From Chloroflexota bacterium (GTDB taxonomy: Bacteria > Chloroflexota > Anaerolineae > Aggregatilineales > Phototrophicaceae), in NCBI GenBank assembly GCA_023430545.1, contig JAEZAF010000165.1:1-23316 (forward strand): a DNA stretch of 23,316 nucleotides, read 5' to 3'. The position numbers and the translations under genes are program-made. Under the pieces are notes generated by a model, which saw nothing but the letters and a program-made list of their open reading frames with translations, did no database searches and had not been told where the DNA came from. Shown here in pieces: positions 15,447 through 23,316 of this stretch (its first letter is position 1; each line of letters opens with the position of its first letter).

Positions 15447-18400
15447 ATGTCCAGTTCTCAGGATAAAATCGCGATTATCGGACTGAGCTGTCTGTTCCCC
15501 GGCGCATCCAGCCCGGAGGAATTCTGGCAGAATCTTGTCGATGCGCGGAATACCACATCTCAGGCGACGGCCAGTCAGTTTGGCGTCGATCCTGCTGTTT
15601 ACTATGATCCGCAGCGCAGCCACCACGACACCACCTACTTCCTGCGCGGCGGTTATATTCAGACTCCGGTCGCGATCAACGACGAGCTGATCCGAAACCT
15701 CGACCTTGTCTATCAGTGGTCATATTACGTGACAACACAGGCGCTGCGTGATGCCGGTTATACAGCCAATGAGGACGAAATCGACCGCTGCGGGTTGATT
15801 CTGGCGAATTTGTCTTTCCCGACCCGCGCCTCACAGCAGCAGCTTGGTTCAGTCTATGACGGCGAACTCAGCGAGATCATCAGCCAGCTTCTTCAGCAGG
15901 ACATTAATCTTCCACGCAGTGCAGATGCTTCCCCTAATCTGTGGGACGGCTGCACCTTTGGGGGGCCAGCAGCGCTTATCGCTCGTCGGCTGGGTCTGAC
16001 GGGTGCGACGTTCACACTGGATGCCGCCTGCGCGGGTTCCCTGCATACCGTCGGGCTGGCCTGTGAATATCTGCTGAATGGCAAAGCGAATGTAATGCTG
16101 GCAGGGGCGGTCAATGCTGCCGATCCGCTGTTCGTCAATATGGGCTTCACGCATTTTGGCGCATATCCGATGACGGGTGCATCACGTCCACTGGACAGCA
16201 CGTCAGAAGGGCTGGTAGCGGGTGAAGGGGCGGCGATGTTCGTCCTCAAGCGCCACAGCGACGCTGTACGCGATGGTGACCGGATTTACGCCGTGATTGC
16301 CGGTGTCGGCCTCGCCAATGATGGACGCGGCAAACATGCCCTGACTCCGAACCCGCGCGGACAGCTTCTGGCACTCAAACGCGCTTATGCGGACAGCGAC
16401 ATCGACCCGGCCCAGATCCAGTATGTAGAGTGCCATGCCAGCGGCACTCCGCTTGGTGATAAGACCGAGGTCAATTCACTTGACGAATTTTTCGGCGGAC
16501 GCTCTCACGCGCCCCGCATCGGTGCTGTCAAATCCAATGTCGGCCATCTGCTGACCGTAGCAGGCATGGCAAGTATGCTCAAGGTCATCCTGAGCATGCA
16601 GCATGATCTGCTTCCGGCCACACTCGGCATTCAACAGCCGCTGACTACCAATACAACGTCACTCTCTGCCGACAGCATCGTCCAGGCCAACACGCCATGG
16701 ACATCAGAAGCCAAATTCGCAGGCATTAACGCCTTTGGCTTTGGCGGTGTCAGCGCCCATCTGCTGCTGACCAATCAAATTGAGCAGACTTCATCTGAAC
16801 CGAATTCAAATCAGGGAGAAACGCCCATCAGCACCGCGATTGTAGGCATGGACCTGCACTTCAGTGATGTCGATCATCTCGATGCGCTCTCGGATACCCT
16901 TTACGAAGGCCGTCAGCACTTCCGCCCCCTACCCTCTAAACGCTGGCGTGGAATGCATGATAACGAAGCCCCTGACGGGGCCTACATCGAGTCCTTTGAC
17001 ATCGACTATATGCGCTTTAAATTCCCGCCGAAGGAAGCTGAGCAGCCGATCCCACAGCAGCTTCTCGTACTCAAGGTCGCAGACGGTGCCATCCGTGATG
17101 CTGGCCTGCATGAAGGAGACAACGTCGCGGTCATCGTGGCGATGGAAACCGAGCTGAGCCTGCATCAGTATCGCGAAAGGCTTGATCTGTCCTGGCAGGT
17201 GCGGGAAGCTCTGCAAAACGCCGAAATACGCTTTTCCGAGACTCAGACCGAACTGCTTCAGGATCTGGTCAAGGATGCGATCAGCCCACCAGCACAGGTC
17301 AATCAGTACACCAGTGCGATTGGCAATATCGCATCCAGCCGTGTCTCTTCTCACTGGAACTTCTCCGGCCCCGCCTTCACCCTCTCCGCGCTGGAAAACT
17401 CCGTGTTCGCCGCGCTGGAAGTCGCTCAACTGCTGCTGCGCGATACCGCACTGGATGCGGTCGTCGTCGGCGCGGTCGATCTGGCAGGTGGAGTGGAATC
17501 CGTCATGGCACGTCGCAGTCATCATCCGCCGGACAGCCGCGAAACCCCGACCATGAGCTTCGACCAGTCCGCTGCGGGCTGGCGTGTCGGTGAAGGGGCT
17601 GGTGCTGTCGTGCTGAAGCGCACCGACCGTATTCGTCCCAACGAGCGCGTTTACGCCGTCCTTGACAGTGTCGCACTGGCCGCACCACAGTCTGGCACAA
17701 ATACCGTTGCAGAAGCCGCACGCCTTGCACTGGACAGCGCCAGCATCCAGCCGCAGGACATTGGCTACCTTGAAGCGCACGCCAGCGGCTTTGCCGATCA
17801 GGACGCACTCGAAATTCAGGGGCTGACACACGTCTACAATCAGGCGGAGACACCGTATACCACTGCACTTGGCAGCGTGAAGGCCAATCTGGGGCACACC
17901 TTCGCCGCTTCCGGTATGCTGAGCCTGATCAAGACCGCGCTCTGCCTTTACGAGCGCATGATCCCGCTGACACCGCAGTGGAGCCGTCCGAAATCGGATA
18001 CCGGCGCGGACTGGCAGCGCAGCCAGTTCTATATTCCGGACTCATCACGCACATGGGTTCCGGTGGATCAGCAGCCGCGCCGTGCTGCGATAAGCAGTGT
18101 GGCCGCCGACGGGACAGCCGCGCACGTCATCCTGACGGAAGCCAGCCACAACCGCGAGCCACGCTATCTTCAGCGCCGCACGCCGAAGCTGATCCTTCTC
18201 GATGCCGACACGAAACCCGGTCTGATGGGACGCCTCGGTCAGCTTGAAACCGCCCTATCCGATGGAACACCGCTTGAGACCGTGGCCGTCCGCGCCTTCA
18301 ACGTCTATCAGAACAAAGCGTTAGTGCTGGCACTGGTGGCGAAAGACCGTGACGCGCTGCGCAAGGAAATCGACGCTGCGAAGTCCGCCCTCTCCGCCGT

Positions 18401-21053
18401 GATCGACAAGGGCGGCGACTGGCAGACGCCTGCTGGAAGTTACTTCACAGCGAGGCCCATCGGCAAAACCGGACAGATCGCCTTCGTCTATCCCGGAGCA
18501 TTCAATTCCTATCCCGGCCTCGGGCAGGACTGGCTGCATCTGTTCCCGGATGCCTACGAGCATCTGCTGAAGATGACCCGCGACCCGGCTACGAATCTGG
18601 CGGATCGGGCACTCTACCAGCGCAGCCTCAATGCGCCGGACCGCGCCGCTGTAAAAGCCTTCCGTGCCGCGCTTCAGGATGACCCGATCTCGATGATGGG
18701 TTCTGGCACCACCTATTCGGTCCTGTTCACACAGGTGATGCGCGATACCTTCGGCGTCAGGCCGAAGGCGGCTTTTGGCTACAGCCTCGGAGAGGGCAGC
18801 ATGTACTGGTCACTGGATGTGTGGAGCGGCGCAGACGAGGCGAATGCCCGCTTCCGCAGCAGTGACCTTTTCCAGACCCGTCTGTTTGGCCCCAAGCACG
18901 CTATCCGTGAGGCATGGGCACTGCCGGAAAACACCCCGGACGATTTCTGGGCATCGTATGTCGTAATGGCATCTCCGAATGATGTCGCACAGGCCATTGA
19001 GCACGAAAGCCGCGTCTACATCACCCACATCAACACCCCGAACGAGACTGTGATCGGTGGTGAAAGCAGTGCCTGCCAGCGGGTGATCGAACGCCTTCAG
19101 GCCAGCAGCGTCAAAGCGCCGTTTGAAGTCGTGATCCATAACGACGCCATGCTCTCGGAATATGAGGCGTTTTATCACCTGCACCATAATCCCATCAGCG
19201 CGAACACGGATGTCCGTTTCTACTCTGCCGCCGACTATGCCCCCGTCACCCTGACATCCGACAGCGTCGCCCGCAGCATGGCCAGGATGATCTGTAAGCC
19301 TGTCGATTTCCCACGTTTGGTCAATCGCGCCTATGATGCCGGAGCGCGAATCTTCATCGAACTCGGCCCTGGCAGCACCTGCACCCGCTGGATAAACGAG
19401 ACCCTGACCGAGCGCGAGCATCTGGCTGTCTCCATCGATACCCTGCGTGCCGATGATTACACCGGGCTTGTCAAAATGCTGGCACGTCTCGCCGCGCACC
19501 GCGTCCCGATGAACCTGTCCGCCCTCTTCCCGAAGATGGTGGAAGAAGCACCAGCGCGTGGCAAAGGCTCGATCAAGACGATCACTTTGGGTGGAGAGCG
19601 CATCGCCGATGTCCTGCTGACCGAGGCGAACCGTCGTCAGCTTGGCAGCAGCGAACACGCCGCACAGTCTGCGCCGGCCGCTGTTACCGCCGGTTACTCG
19701 CAAAGTGCAGCGCCGGCACGGCCTGCTGCCAGCGCTTCGAATGCCACACCTGCACAGGGTTCCATGATCAACCGGCTGGATGCCCTCCGTAGTTTCGAGA
19801 GCGATATTCGCCAGCAGCTCAGCAGTCCACAGCGCGTAACGGCGGCAGCACCTGCCCCCGCCGCAGTGACACCAGCAAAGCCTGACATCTTCCCACCCGC
19901 CGTCAATCGGTTTGAAACACGCCCGGCCCTGTTCGACACCATCAAAATCGACGAGTTCGCCCGTGGTCGGATTGCCAACTGCTTCGGCCCGGAATACGCG
20001 ATCTACGATCACAAGCGTGCGCCGCGTATCCCGAATACGGATCTGATGTTCGTCTCGCGTGTGGTGGAACTCGAAGCAGAACGGCTCGTCACCCGTCCCG
20101 GCAGTGCGCTGGTGATGGAATACGACGTCCCGACCGACATCTGGTTCTACCGCGATAACAGCACCCCCTTTACGCCCTATTCTGTGCTGATGGAGATGGC
20201 GCTTCAGCCCTGTGGATTCCTTTCCGCCTACATGGGGCCGACGTTTGACTATCCTGATATCGATTTCTACTTCCGCAATCTGGATGGCACCGCCACCCTG
20301 CTGCGCGAAGTCGATTTACGTGGCCGCACCCTGACCAATCGCGTCAGGCTGCTTTCGTCCACCACCTTGCAAGGCATCATCATCCAGAAGTACAGCTTCG
20401 AGATGATCCTCGACGGCCTGCCCTTCTATACTGGAAGTTCGACCTTTGGCTATTTCACCCTGCAGGCGCTTTCGAGTCAGGCGGGGCTGGATATGGGCAA
20501 ACCGCCGGCCAAATGGCACGAAGCGAACCCCAATGTCACACTTTTGCCTATTGAAGGCAGCCGCACCGCCGTCCCGACGGGTCAATCGGCCTTCGAACTG
20601 CCACAGGGACAGCTTGCCTTCCTGAACCACGCTGAGATCGCCATCGACGGCGGCGCACATGGACAGGGATACGTCTGGGGGACAAGCACCGTCACCCCGG
20701 CGGACTGGTTCTTCAAATGCCACTTCCATCAGGACCCTGTCATGCCGGGTTCGCTCGGCCTGGAGACGATCACGCAGGCGATTCAGGCTTATGCCATCGC
20801 TGCCGACCTGGACAAATCGTTTACCAACCCGCGCTTCGGCCATGTCGAAAATCACGAGATGATCTGGAAATATCGCGGACAGGTCCTCTCCGACAGCAAC
20901 CAGATCAACGTTGAAGTCAGCATCAAATCCATCGAGCGGCAGGGAGATCGCCTTGCGATCATCGCCGACGCCAGCTTATGGAAAGGCAGTCTCCGCATTT
21001 ACCAGTTTAATCACGTCGCCGTCGCGATTGTGGAAGGCGCGGACAATCAATGA
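15447..21053 (+). CDS. pfaC: PfaC-like synthase: KS-CLF-AT-DH-DH
   Basis: This 1868-residue protein starts with a full ketosynthase (about 5-440; C195 in DAACAGS, H330 in CHASGT, H367 in KSNVGH). A chain-length-factor follows (about 455-900), in which the active cysteine position is E650 (SALENS) while the two histidine motifs remain. An acyltransferase (about 1005-1330) has S1113 in GYSLGE and H1231 in IHNDAM. An Ala/Pro-rich linker (about 1390-1500) leads to two FabA-like hotdog regions (about 1505-1868). The second has CHFHQDPVMPGSLG with H1759 and E1773 where E. coli FabA has His70 and Asp84. The first reads NSTPFTPYSVLMEMALQPCG, without an equivalent histidine. Marine bacterial PfaC lacks the AT, which there is in PfaB; here it is internal, as in the thraustochytrid KS-CLF-AT subunit. 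FabA-type dehydration gives the cis double bonds of PUFAs, so an unsaturated product is likely. Ribosome binding site is weak. The gene is 13 bases from pfaD. Confidence 0.92.
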   Translation: MSSSQDKIAIIGLSCLFPGASSPEEFWQNLVDARNTTSQATASQFGVDPAVYYDPQRSHHDTTYFLRGGYIQTPVAINDELIRNLDLVYQWSYYVTTQALRDAGYTANEDEIDRCGLILANLSFPTRASQQQLGSVYDGELSEIISQLLQQDINLPRSADASPNLWDGCTFGGPAALIARRLGLTGATFTLDAACAGSLHTVGLACEYLLNGKANVMLAGAVNAADPLFVNMGFTHFGAYPMTGASRPLDSTSEGLVAGEGAAMFVLKRHSDAVRDGDRIYAVIAGVGLANDGRGKHALTPNPRGQLLALKRAYADSDIDPAQIQYVECHASGTPLGDKTEVNSLDEFFGGRSHAPRIGAVKSNVGHLLTVAGMASMLKVILSMQHDLLPATLGIQQPLTTNTTSLSADSIVQANTPWTSEAKFAGINAFGFGGVSAHLLLTNQIEQTSSEPNSNQGETPISTAIVGMDLHFSDVDHLDALSDTLYEGRQHFRPLPSKRWRGMHDNEAPDGAYIESFDIDYMRFKFPPKEAEQPIPQQLLVLKVADGAIRDAGLHEGDNVAVIVAMETELSLHQYRERLDLSWQVREALQNAEIRFSETQTELLQDLVKDAISPPAQVNQYTSAIGNIASSRVSSHWNFSGPAFTLSALENSVFAALEVAQLLLRDTALDAVVVGAVDLAGGVESVMARRSHHPPDSRETPTMSFDQSAAGWRVGEGAGAVVLKRTDRIRPNERVYAVLDSVALAAPQSGTNTVAEAARLALDSASIQPQDIGYLEAHASGFADQDALEIQGLTHVYNQAETPYTTALGSVKANLGHTFAASGMLSLIKTALCLYERMIPLTPQWSRPKSDTGADWQRSQFYIPDSSRTWVPVDQQPRRAAISSVAADGTAAHVILTEASHNREPRYLQRRTPKLILLDADTKPGLMGRLGQLETALSDGTPLETVAVRAFNVYQNKALVLALVAKDRDALRKEIDAAKSALSAVIDKGGDWQTPAGSYFTARPIGKTGQIAFVYPGAFNSYPGLGQDWLHLFPDAYEHLLKMTRDPATNLADRALYQRSLNAPDRAAVKAFRAALQDDPISMMGSGTTYSVLFTQVMRDTFGVRPKAAFGYSLGEGSMYWSLDVWSGADEANARFRSSDLFQTRLFGPKHAIREAWALPENTPDDFWASYVVMASPNDVAQAIEHESRVYITHINTPNETVIGGESSACQRVIERLQASSVKAPFEVVIHNDAMLSEYEAFYHLHHNPISANTDVRFYSAADYAPVTLTSDSVARSMARMICKPVDFPRLVNRAYDAGARIFIELGPGSTCTRWINETLTEREHLAVSIDTLRADDYTGLVKMLARLAAHRVPMNLSALFPKMVEEAPARGKGSIKTITLGGERIADVLLTEANRRQLGSSEHAAQSAPAAVTAGYSQSAAPARPAASASNATPAQGSMINRLDALRSFESDIRQQLSSPQRVTAAAPAPAAVTPAKPDIFPPAVNRFETRPALFDTIKIDEFARGRIANCFGPEYAIYDHKRAPRIPNTDLMFVSRVVELEAERLVTRPGSALVMEYDVPTDIWFYRDNSTPFTPYSVLMEMALQPCGFLSAYMGPTFDYPDIDFYFRNLDGTATLLREVDLRGRTLTNRVRLLSSTTLQGIIIQKYSFEMILDGLPFYTGSSTFGYFTLQALSSQAGLDMGKPPAKWHEANPNVTLLPIEGSRTAVPTGQSAFELPQGQLAFLNHAEIAIDGGAHGQGYVWGTSTVTPADWFFKCHFHQDPVMPGSLGLETITQAIQAYAIAADLDKSFTNPRFGHVENHEMIWKYRGQVLSDSNQINVEVSIKSIERQGDRLAIIADASLWKGSLRIYQFNHVAVAIVEGADNQ

Positions 21054-21066
21054 AGGATAACAAGGC

Positions 21067-22719
21067 ATGATGAGTTCACAGATGTCACGCGACGAATTTC
21101 AGGCGGTTCCGGTTGAACGGCGCGGCTGGAATGGGCCAGTCGAGACCCTGACCTTCGACCCGGCCAGCATTCAGGCCTTGTTGAATGACCTCTCGCGTCC
21201 GCTGTATTTTGTCCGTTATAACGGCAGAATCGGTGTGACCAGCGAGGGCCAGTCAGACCCATCCTATGCCGACTCTGCGCCGCTGGTCGCGATGACCGGT
21301 CCGCTGGAACCGGAACTGCTCGGTGATGCCACCTTCCGGCGTGATTACGGTGTGCGCTACAACTACGCCACTGGCGCGATGGCAAACGCCATTGCCTCGG
21401 TCGAACTGGTCACCGCGATGGGACAGGAACAGATGCTCAGTTCCTTCGGCGCGGCAGGTGTCGTCGGCGCACGGTTGGAAGAAGCCATCCAGCGGATACA
21501 GGCAGCCCTTCCCAACGGTCCTTATGCCTTCAATCTGATTCACAGCCCAAGCGAAGAAGCGATGGAACGCCGCGCTGTCGAACTGTTTTTACAATACGGC
21601 ATCCGCGTGGTAGAAGCCTCGGCCTTCATCGACCTGACCCCGCACATTGTGCGCTATCGTGCGGCTGGGCTGTCACGTGGCGCAGACGGCAGCGTGCAGA
21701 TCACCAACCGTGTGATCGCCAAGGTCTCGCGCCGCGAAGTCGCCCAGAAGTTCATGGAGCCTGCACCTGATCGTATCCTGAATATCCTGCTGGAAAACGG
21801 CTGGATCACACCGGAACAGGCGCAGCTTGCCAAACTTGTCCCGGTCGCAGACGATGTCACAGTGGAAGCCGACTCCGGCGGGCATACCGATAACCGTCCG
21901 CTGGTCAGCATCCTGCCTGCACTCATCAGCCTGCGGGACGAAATTCAGGCGAAATACCAGTTTCCGACACCGGTGCGCGTCGGCGCTGCGGGTGGAATCA
22001 GCACGCCTGCCTCAGCACTGGCCGCTTTCATGATGGGCGCGGCCTATATCGTCACCGGGTCGATCAATCAGGCCTGCATCGAAGCTGGAGCCTCGCCCCA
22101 TACCCGCAAACTGCTCAGTCAGGCCGACATCGCCGATGTCATGATGGCCCCCGCTGCGGATATGTTCGAAATGGGCGTGAAAGTACAGCTTCTCAAGCGC
22201 GGGACGATGTTCCCGATGCGTGCGCAGCGGCTTTATGAACTGTATCGCCAGTACGACAGCATCGACCAGATCCCGACCGACGAGCGCGAGAAACTCGAAA
22301 AGCAGGTGCTCAAGCGCCCAATGGAAGATATCTGGGCCGATACGGTCAATTACTTCATGGAGCGCGACCCCGATCAGATCCGGCGTGCGGCGGATAATCC
22401 CAAGCGCAAAATGGCGCTGATCTTCCGCTGGTATCTGGGGCTGTCATCGCGCTGGTCGAATACCGGCGAAAAAGGCCGCGAAGCCGATTATCAGATCTGG
22501 TGCGGTCCGTCGATGGGGGCCTTCAACAACTGGGTGGCCGGGACTTATCTGGAAGCTCCGGAAAACCGTCGCGTGGCAGATGTCGCCCATCAGATCATGC
22601 GCGGTGCAGCCTATCTGTACCGGATGCAGAGCCTGCGCCTGCAGGGGCTGTCATATCCGCCCAGCTATGGGACCTATATCCCACAGGCTCCAATCTCGGC
22701 AGGTATCGTAAATTCCTGA
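21067..22719 (+). CDS. pfaD: PfaD-family enoyl reductase (FMN-dependent)
   Basis: The 550-residue protein matches the PfaD family of flavin-dependent enoyl reductases (nitronate-monooxygenase/FabK-like TIM barrels) in length and layout. There is a short N-terminal region with RPLYFVRYNGRIGV, then AFNLIHSPSE and VEASAFIDLTPHIVRYR, the phosphate-gripping part VGAAGGISTP..GAAYIVTGSINQ (about 305-340) and a long C-terminal helical region with IWCGPSMGAFNNWV. It reduces the enoyl intermediates made by the dehydratases of the two large subunits, as the stand-alone ER of the system. AAGGA at 21053-21057 lies nine bases before ATG 21067; a second ATG follows immediately. Its stop overlaps the next start by one base (TGATG at 22717-22721), indicating translational coupling. 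Confidence 0.93.
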   Translation: MMSSQMSRDEFQAVPVERRGWNGPVETLTFDPASIQALLNDLSRPLYFVRYNGRIGVTSEGQSDPSYADSAPLVAMTGPLEPELLGDATFRRDYGVRYNYATGAMANAIASVELVTAMGQEQMLSSFGAAGVVGARLEEAIQRIQAALPNGPYAFNLIHSPSEEAMERRAVELFLQYGIRVVEASAFIDLTPHIVRYRAAGLSRGADGSVQITNRVIAKVSRREVAQKFMEPAPDRILNILLENGWITPEQAQLAKLVPVADDVTVEADSGGHTDNRPLVSILPALISLRDEIQAKYQFPTPVRVGAAGGISTPASALAAFMMGAAYIVTGSINQACIEAGASPHTRKLLSQADIADVMMAPAADMFEMGVKVQLLKRGTMFPMRAQRLYELYRQYDSIDQIPTDEREKLEKQVLKRPMEDIWADTVNYFMERDPDQIRRAADNPKRKMALIFRWYLGLSSRWSNTGEKGREADYQIWCGPSMGAFNNWVAGTYLEAPENRRVADVAHQIMRGAAYLYRMQSLRLQGLSYPPSYGTYIPQAPISAGIVNS

Positions 22720-23051
22720 TGGCCGCACGTATCAATAAGATCACCTATACCAAACATGCCGAAGAGCGCATGCGTCTGCGTCGCATCAGCCAGAGCATGA
22801 TCTCGGACACGCTCACCAAACCCGACCGCACGCAGATCGAGGAGGATGGCGATACCGAGTTCATCCGCACCCTCAACGGGCGCAAGGTTCATGTGATCGC
22901 CAAGCCGCTTGCCAACAACGAATGGCTGATCAAGTCAACCTGGGTGCGCGGAGAAGATGATCCGCAGCCGATGTGGCAGCAGCTTTTCTCATGGCTGATC
23001 CGTCAGGTCACTGCGCTGTTGAAATCATCGGGTAAAAACACACGCCGCTGA
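22719..23051 (+). CDS. Small DUF4258-like protein inside the pfa operon
   Basis: From ATG 22719, overlapping the pfaD stop by one base, the frame gives 110 residues; a longer reading from 22500 lies within pfaD and is rejected. The sequence ITYTKHAEERMRLRRIS...ISDTLTKPDRT...GRKVHVIAKPL..NEWLIKSTW has the His-Ala-x2-Arg-Met pattern and the spaced beta strands of DUF4258 (RelE/BrnT-like fold). Members are often annotated as toxin-like or RNA-binding, but no antitoxin gene is next to it. The C-terminal 40 residues are helical and basic (QQLFSWLIRQVTALLKSSGK). Its stop again overlaps the next start (TGATG at 23049-23053), so it is made with the synthase. Function is unknown. Confidence 0.8.
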   Translation: MAARINKITYTKHAEERMRLRRISQSMISDTLTKPDRTQIEEDGDTEFIRTLNGRKVHVIAKPLANNEWLIKSTWVRGEDDPQPMWQQLFSWLIRQVTALLKSSGKNTRR

Positions 23052-23316
23052 TGGCCGAACACCCTGACGCGGAAACGTCGTTCGAAATACGGTCAATCAA
23101 CCTGTGGCGGGTTCCTCTGGATGCGAACTATTCAGAGGAGTCCGCCGCTGTGCTTTCTCCAGACGAGCAGGCACGGGCCGACCGTTTAAAGATCCCGCAG
23201 ATACGCCAGCGCTTTATCAACGGGCGGCTGACGCTGCGCCGCATTCTGGCCGCGCAGTTAGGACAGCATCCAGCAGAACTCCGCTTCGAATATGCCGCTT
23301 CCGGGAAGCCATTTCT
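23051..23316 (+). CDS. Sfp-type 4'-phosphopantetheinyl transferase (N-terminal part)
   Basis: The frame starts at ATG 23051 and runs off the right edge after 88 codons. The peptide has INLWRVPLD near the start, LSPDEQARADRL and then RFINGRLTLRRILAAQLG, followed by the FEYAASGKPFL segment. This order (R-F-x3-R-x2-LR-x2-LA, then GKP) is the N-terminal half of Sfp-type phosphopantetheinyl transferases, the family of PfaE. It would convert the three apo-ACPs of PfaA to holo form with CoA as donor. The Mg2+-binding motifs (GxD, WxxKEA) lie beyond the window. It is translationally coupled to the DUF4258-like gene and completes the set of activities for the synthase. Confidence 0.85.
   Translation, partial: MAEHPDAETSFEIRSINLWRVPLDANYSEESAAVLSPDEQARADRLKIPQIRQRFINGRLTLRRILAAQLGQHPAELRFEYAASGKPF

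Noticed and set aside
16929..17897. 322-codon open frame on the minus strand
   Set aside because: Antisense to the CLF domain of the PfaC-like gene, with no domain signature; a shadow frame.
18810..20012. 400-codon open frame on the minus strand
   Set aside because: It is fully antisense to the AT and linker part of the PfaC-like gene and has low-complexity Arg/Gly/Cys composition with no motif.
22500..22718. N-terminal extension of the DUF4258-like protein
   Set aside because: It is entirely inside pfaD in another frame and has Arg/Ser/Gly-rich composition; the TGATG junction at 22719 is a better start.
1..23316. CRISPR arrays, tRNA or rRNA genes, insertion sequences, integrases
   Set aside because: I looked for regularly spaced short repeats, cloverleaf-like segments and transposase-like frames and saw none. 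The only strong tandem repeat is the coding ACP array.

Overview
The window reads as bacterial chromosome, moderately GC-rich, with long tightly packed genes. Nearly everything from about 1.4 kb to the right end lies on the + strand. I tentatively place the source in the Chloroflexota (Anaerolineae-like). The grounds are gene style only: a cytoplasmic Ser/Thr kinase with a PQQ propeller, FHA/zinc-ribbon signalling proteins and an orphan OmpR-type regulator. No rRNA or marker phylogeny is present, so the placement is weak.

Left edge (1-1253, minus strand): the first codons of a probable secreted or membrane protein follow directly behind hemW, a radical-SAM protein that carries both its CxxxCxYC cluster motif and the HNxxYW motif. 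A divergent intergenic stretch of about 140 bp carries a near-consensus sigma-70/sigma-A type promoter facing right.

Signalling module (1395-7785): a Ser/Thr kinase fused to a PQQ-type beta-propeller, a PP2C phosphatase, a J-domain/von Willebrand A fusion protein, a zinc-ribbon/FHA protein, a small protein of unknown function, and an OmpR/PhoB-type response regulator with its own candidate promoter and 5' hairpin. Kinase, phosphatase, vWA protein and phosphothreonine reader in one run form a phospho-signalling cassette. It resembles, but is not identical to, the TerY-P triad and the PpkA/PppA/Fha sets.

Lipid/polyketide locus (8040 to right end): a polyunsaturated-fatty-acid-synthase-like (Pfa) secondary lipid synthase. 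PfaA carries KS-AT-proline-rich/coiled region-ACPx3-KR structural half. An in-frame TAG follows, and then a second reading frame in the same phase carries the KR catalytic half and a PKS-type dehydratase. The next gene is PfaC-like: KS-CLF-AT-(FabA-type DH)x2, with the second acyltransferase built in rather than on a separate PfaB. PfaD (enoyl reductase), a small DUF4258-like protein and a partial Sfp-type phosphopantetheinyl transferase follow, the last three joined by one-base TGATG overlaps. Together these supply the activities of a complete iterative PUFA-type synthase and its ACP-activating enzyme. The product cannot be read from sequence.

Points that most deserve a second look are the amber codon exactly between the two halves of the KR domain, the unusual compact pfa architecture, the DUF4258 gene inside the synthase operon, and the DnaJ-vWA fusion in the kinase/phosphatase/FHA cassette.
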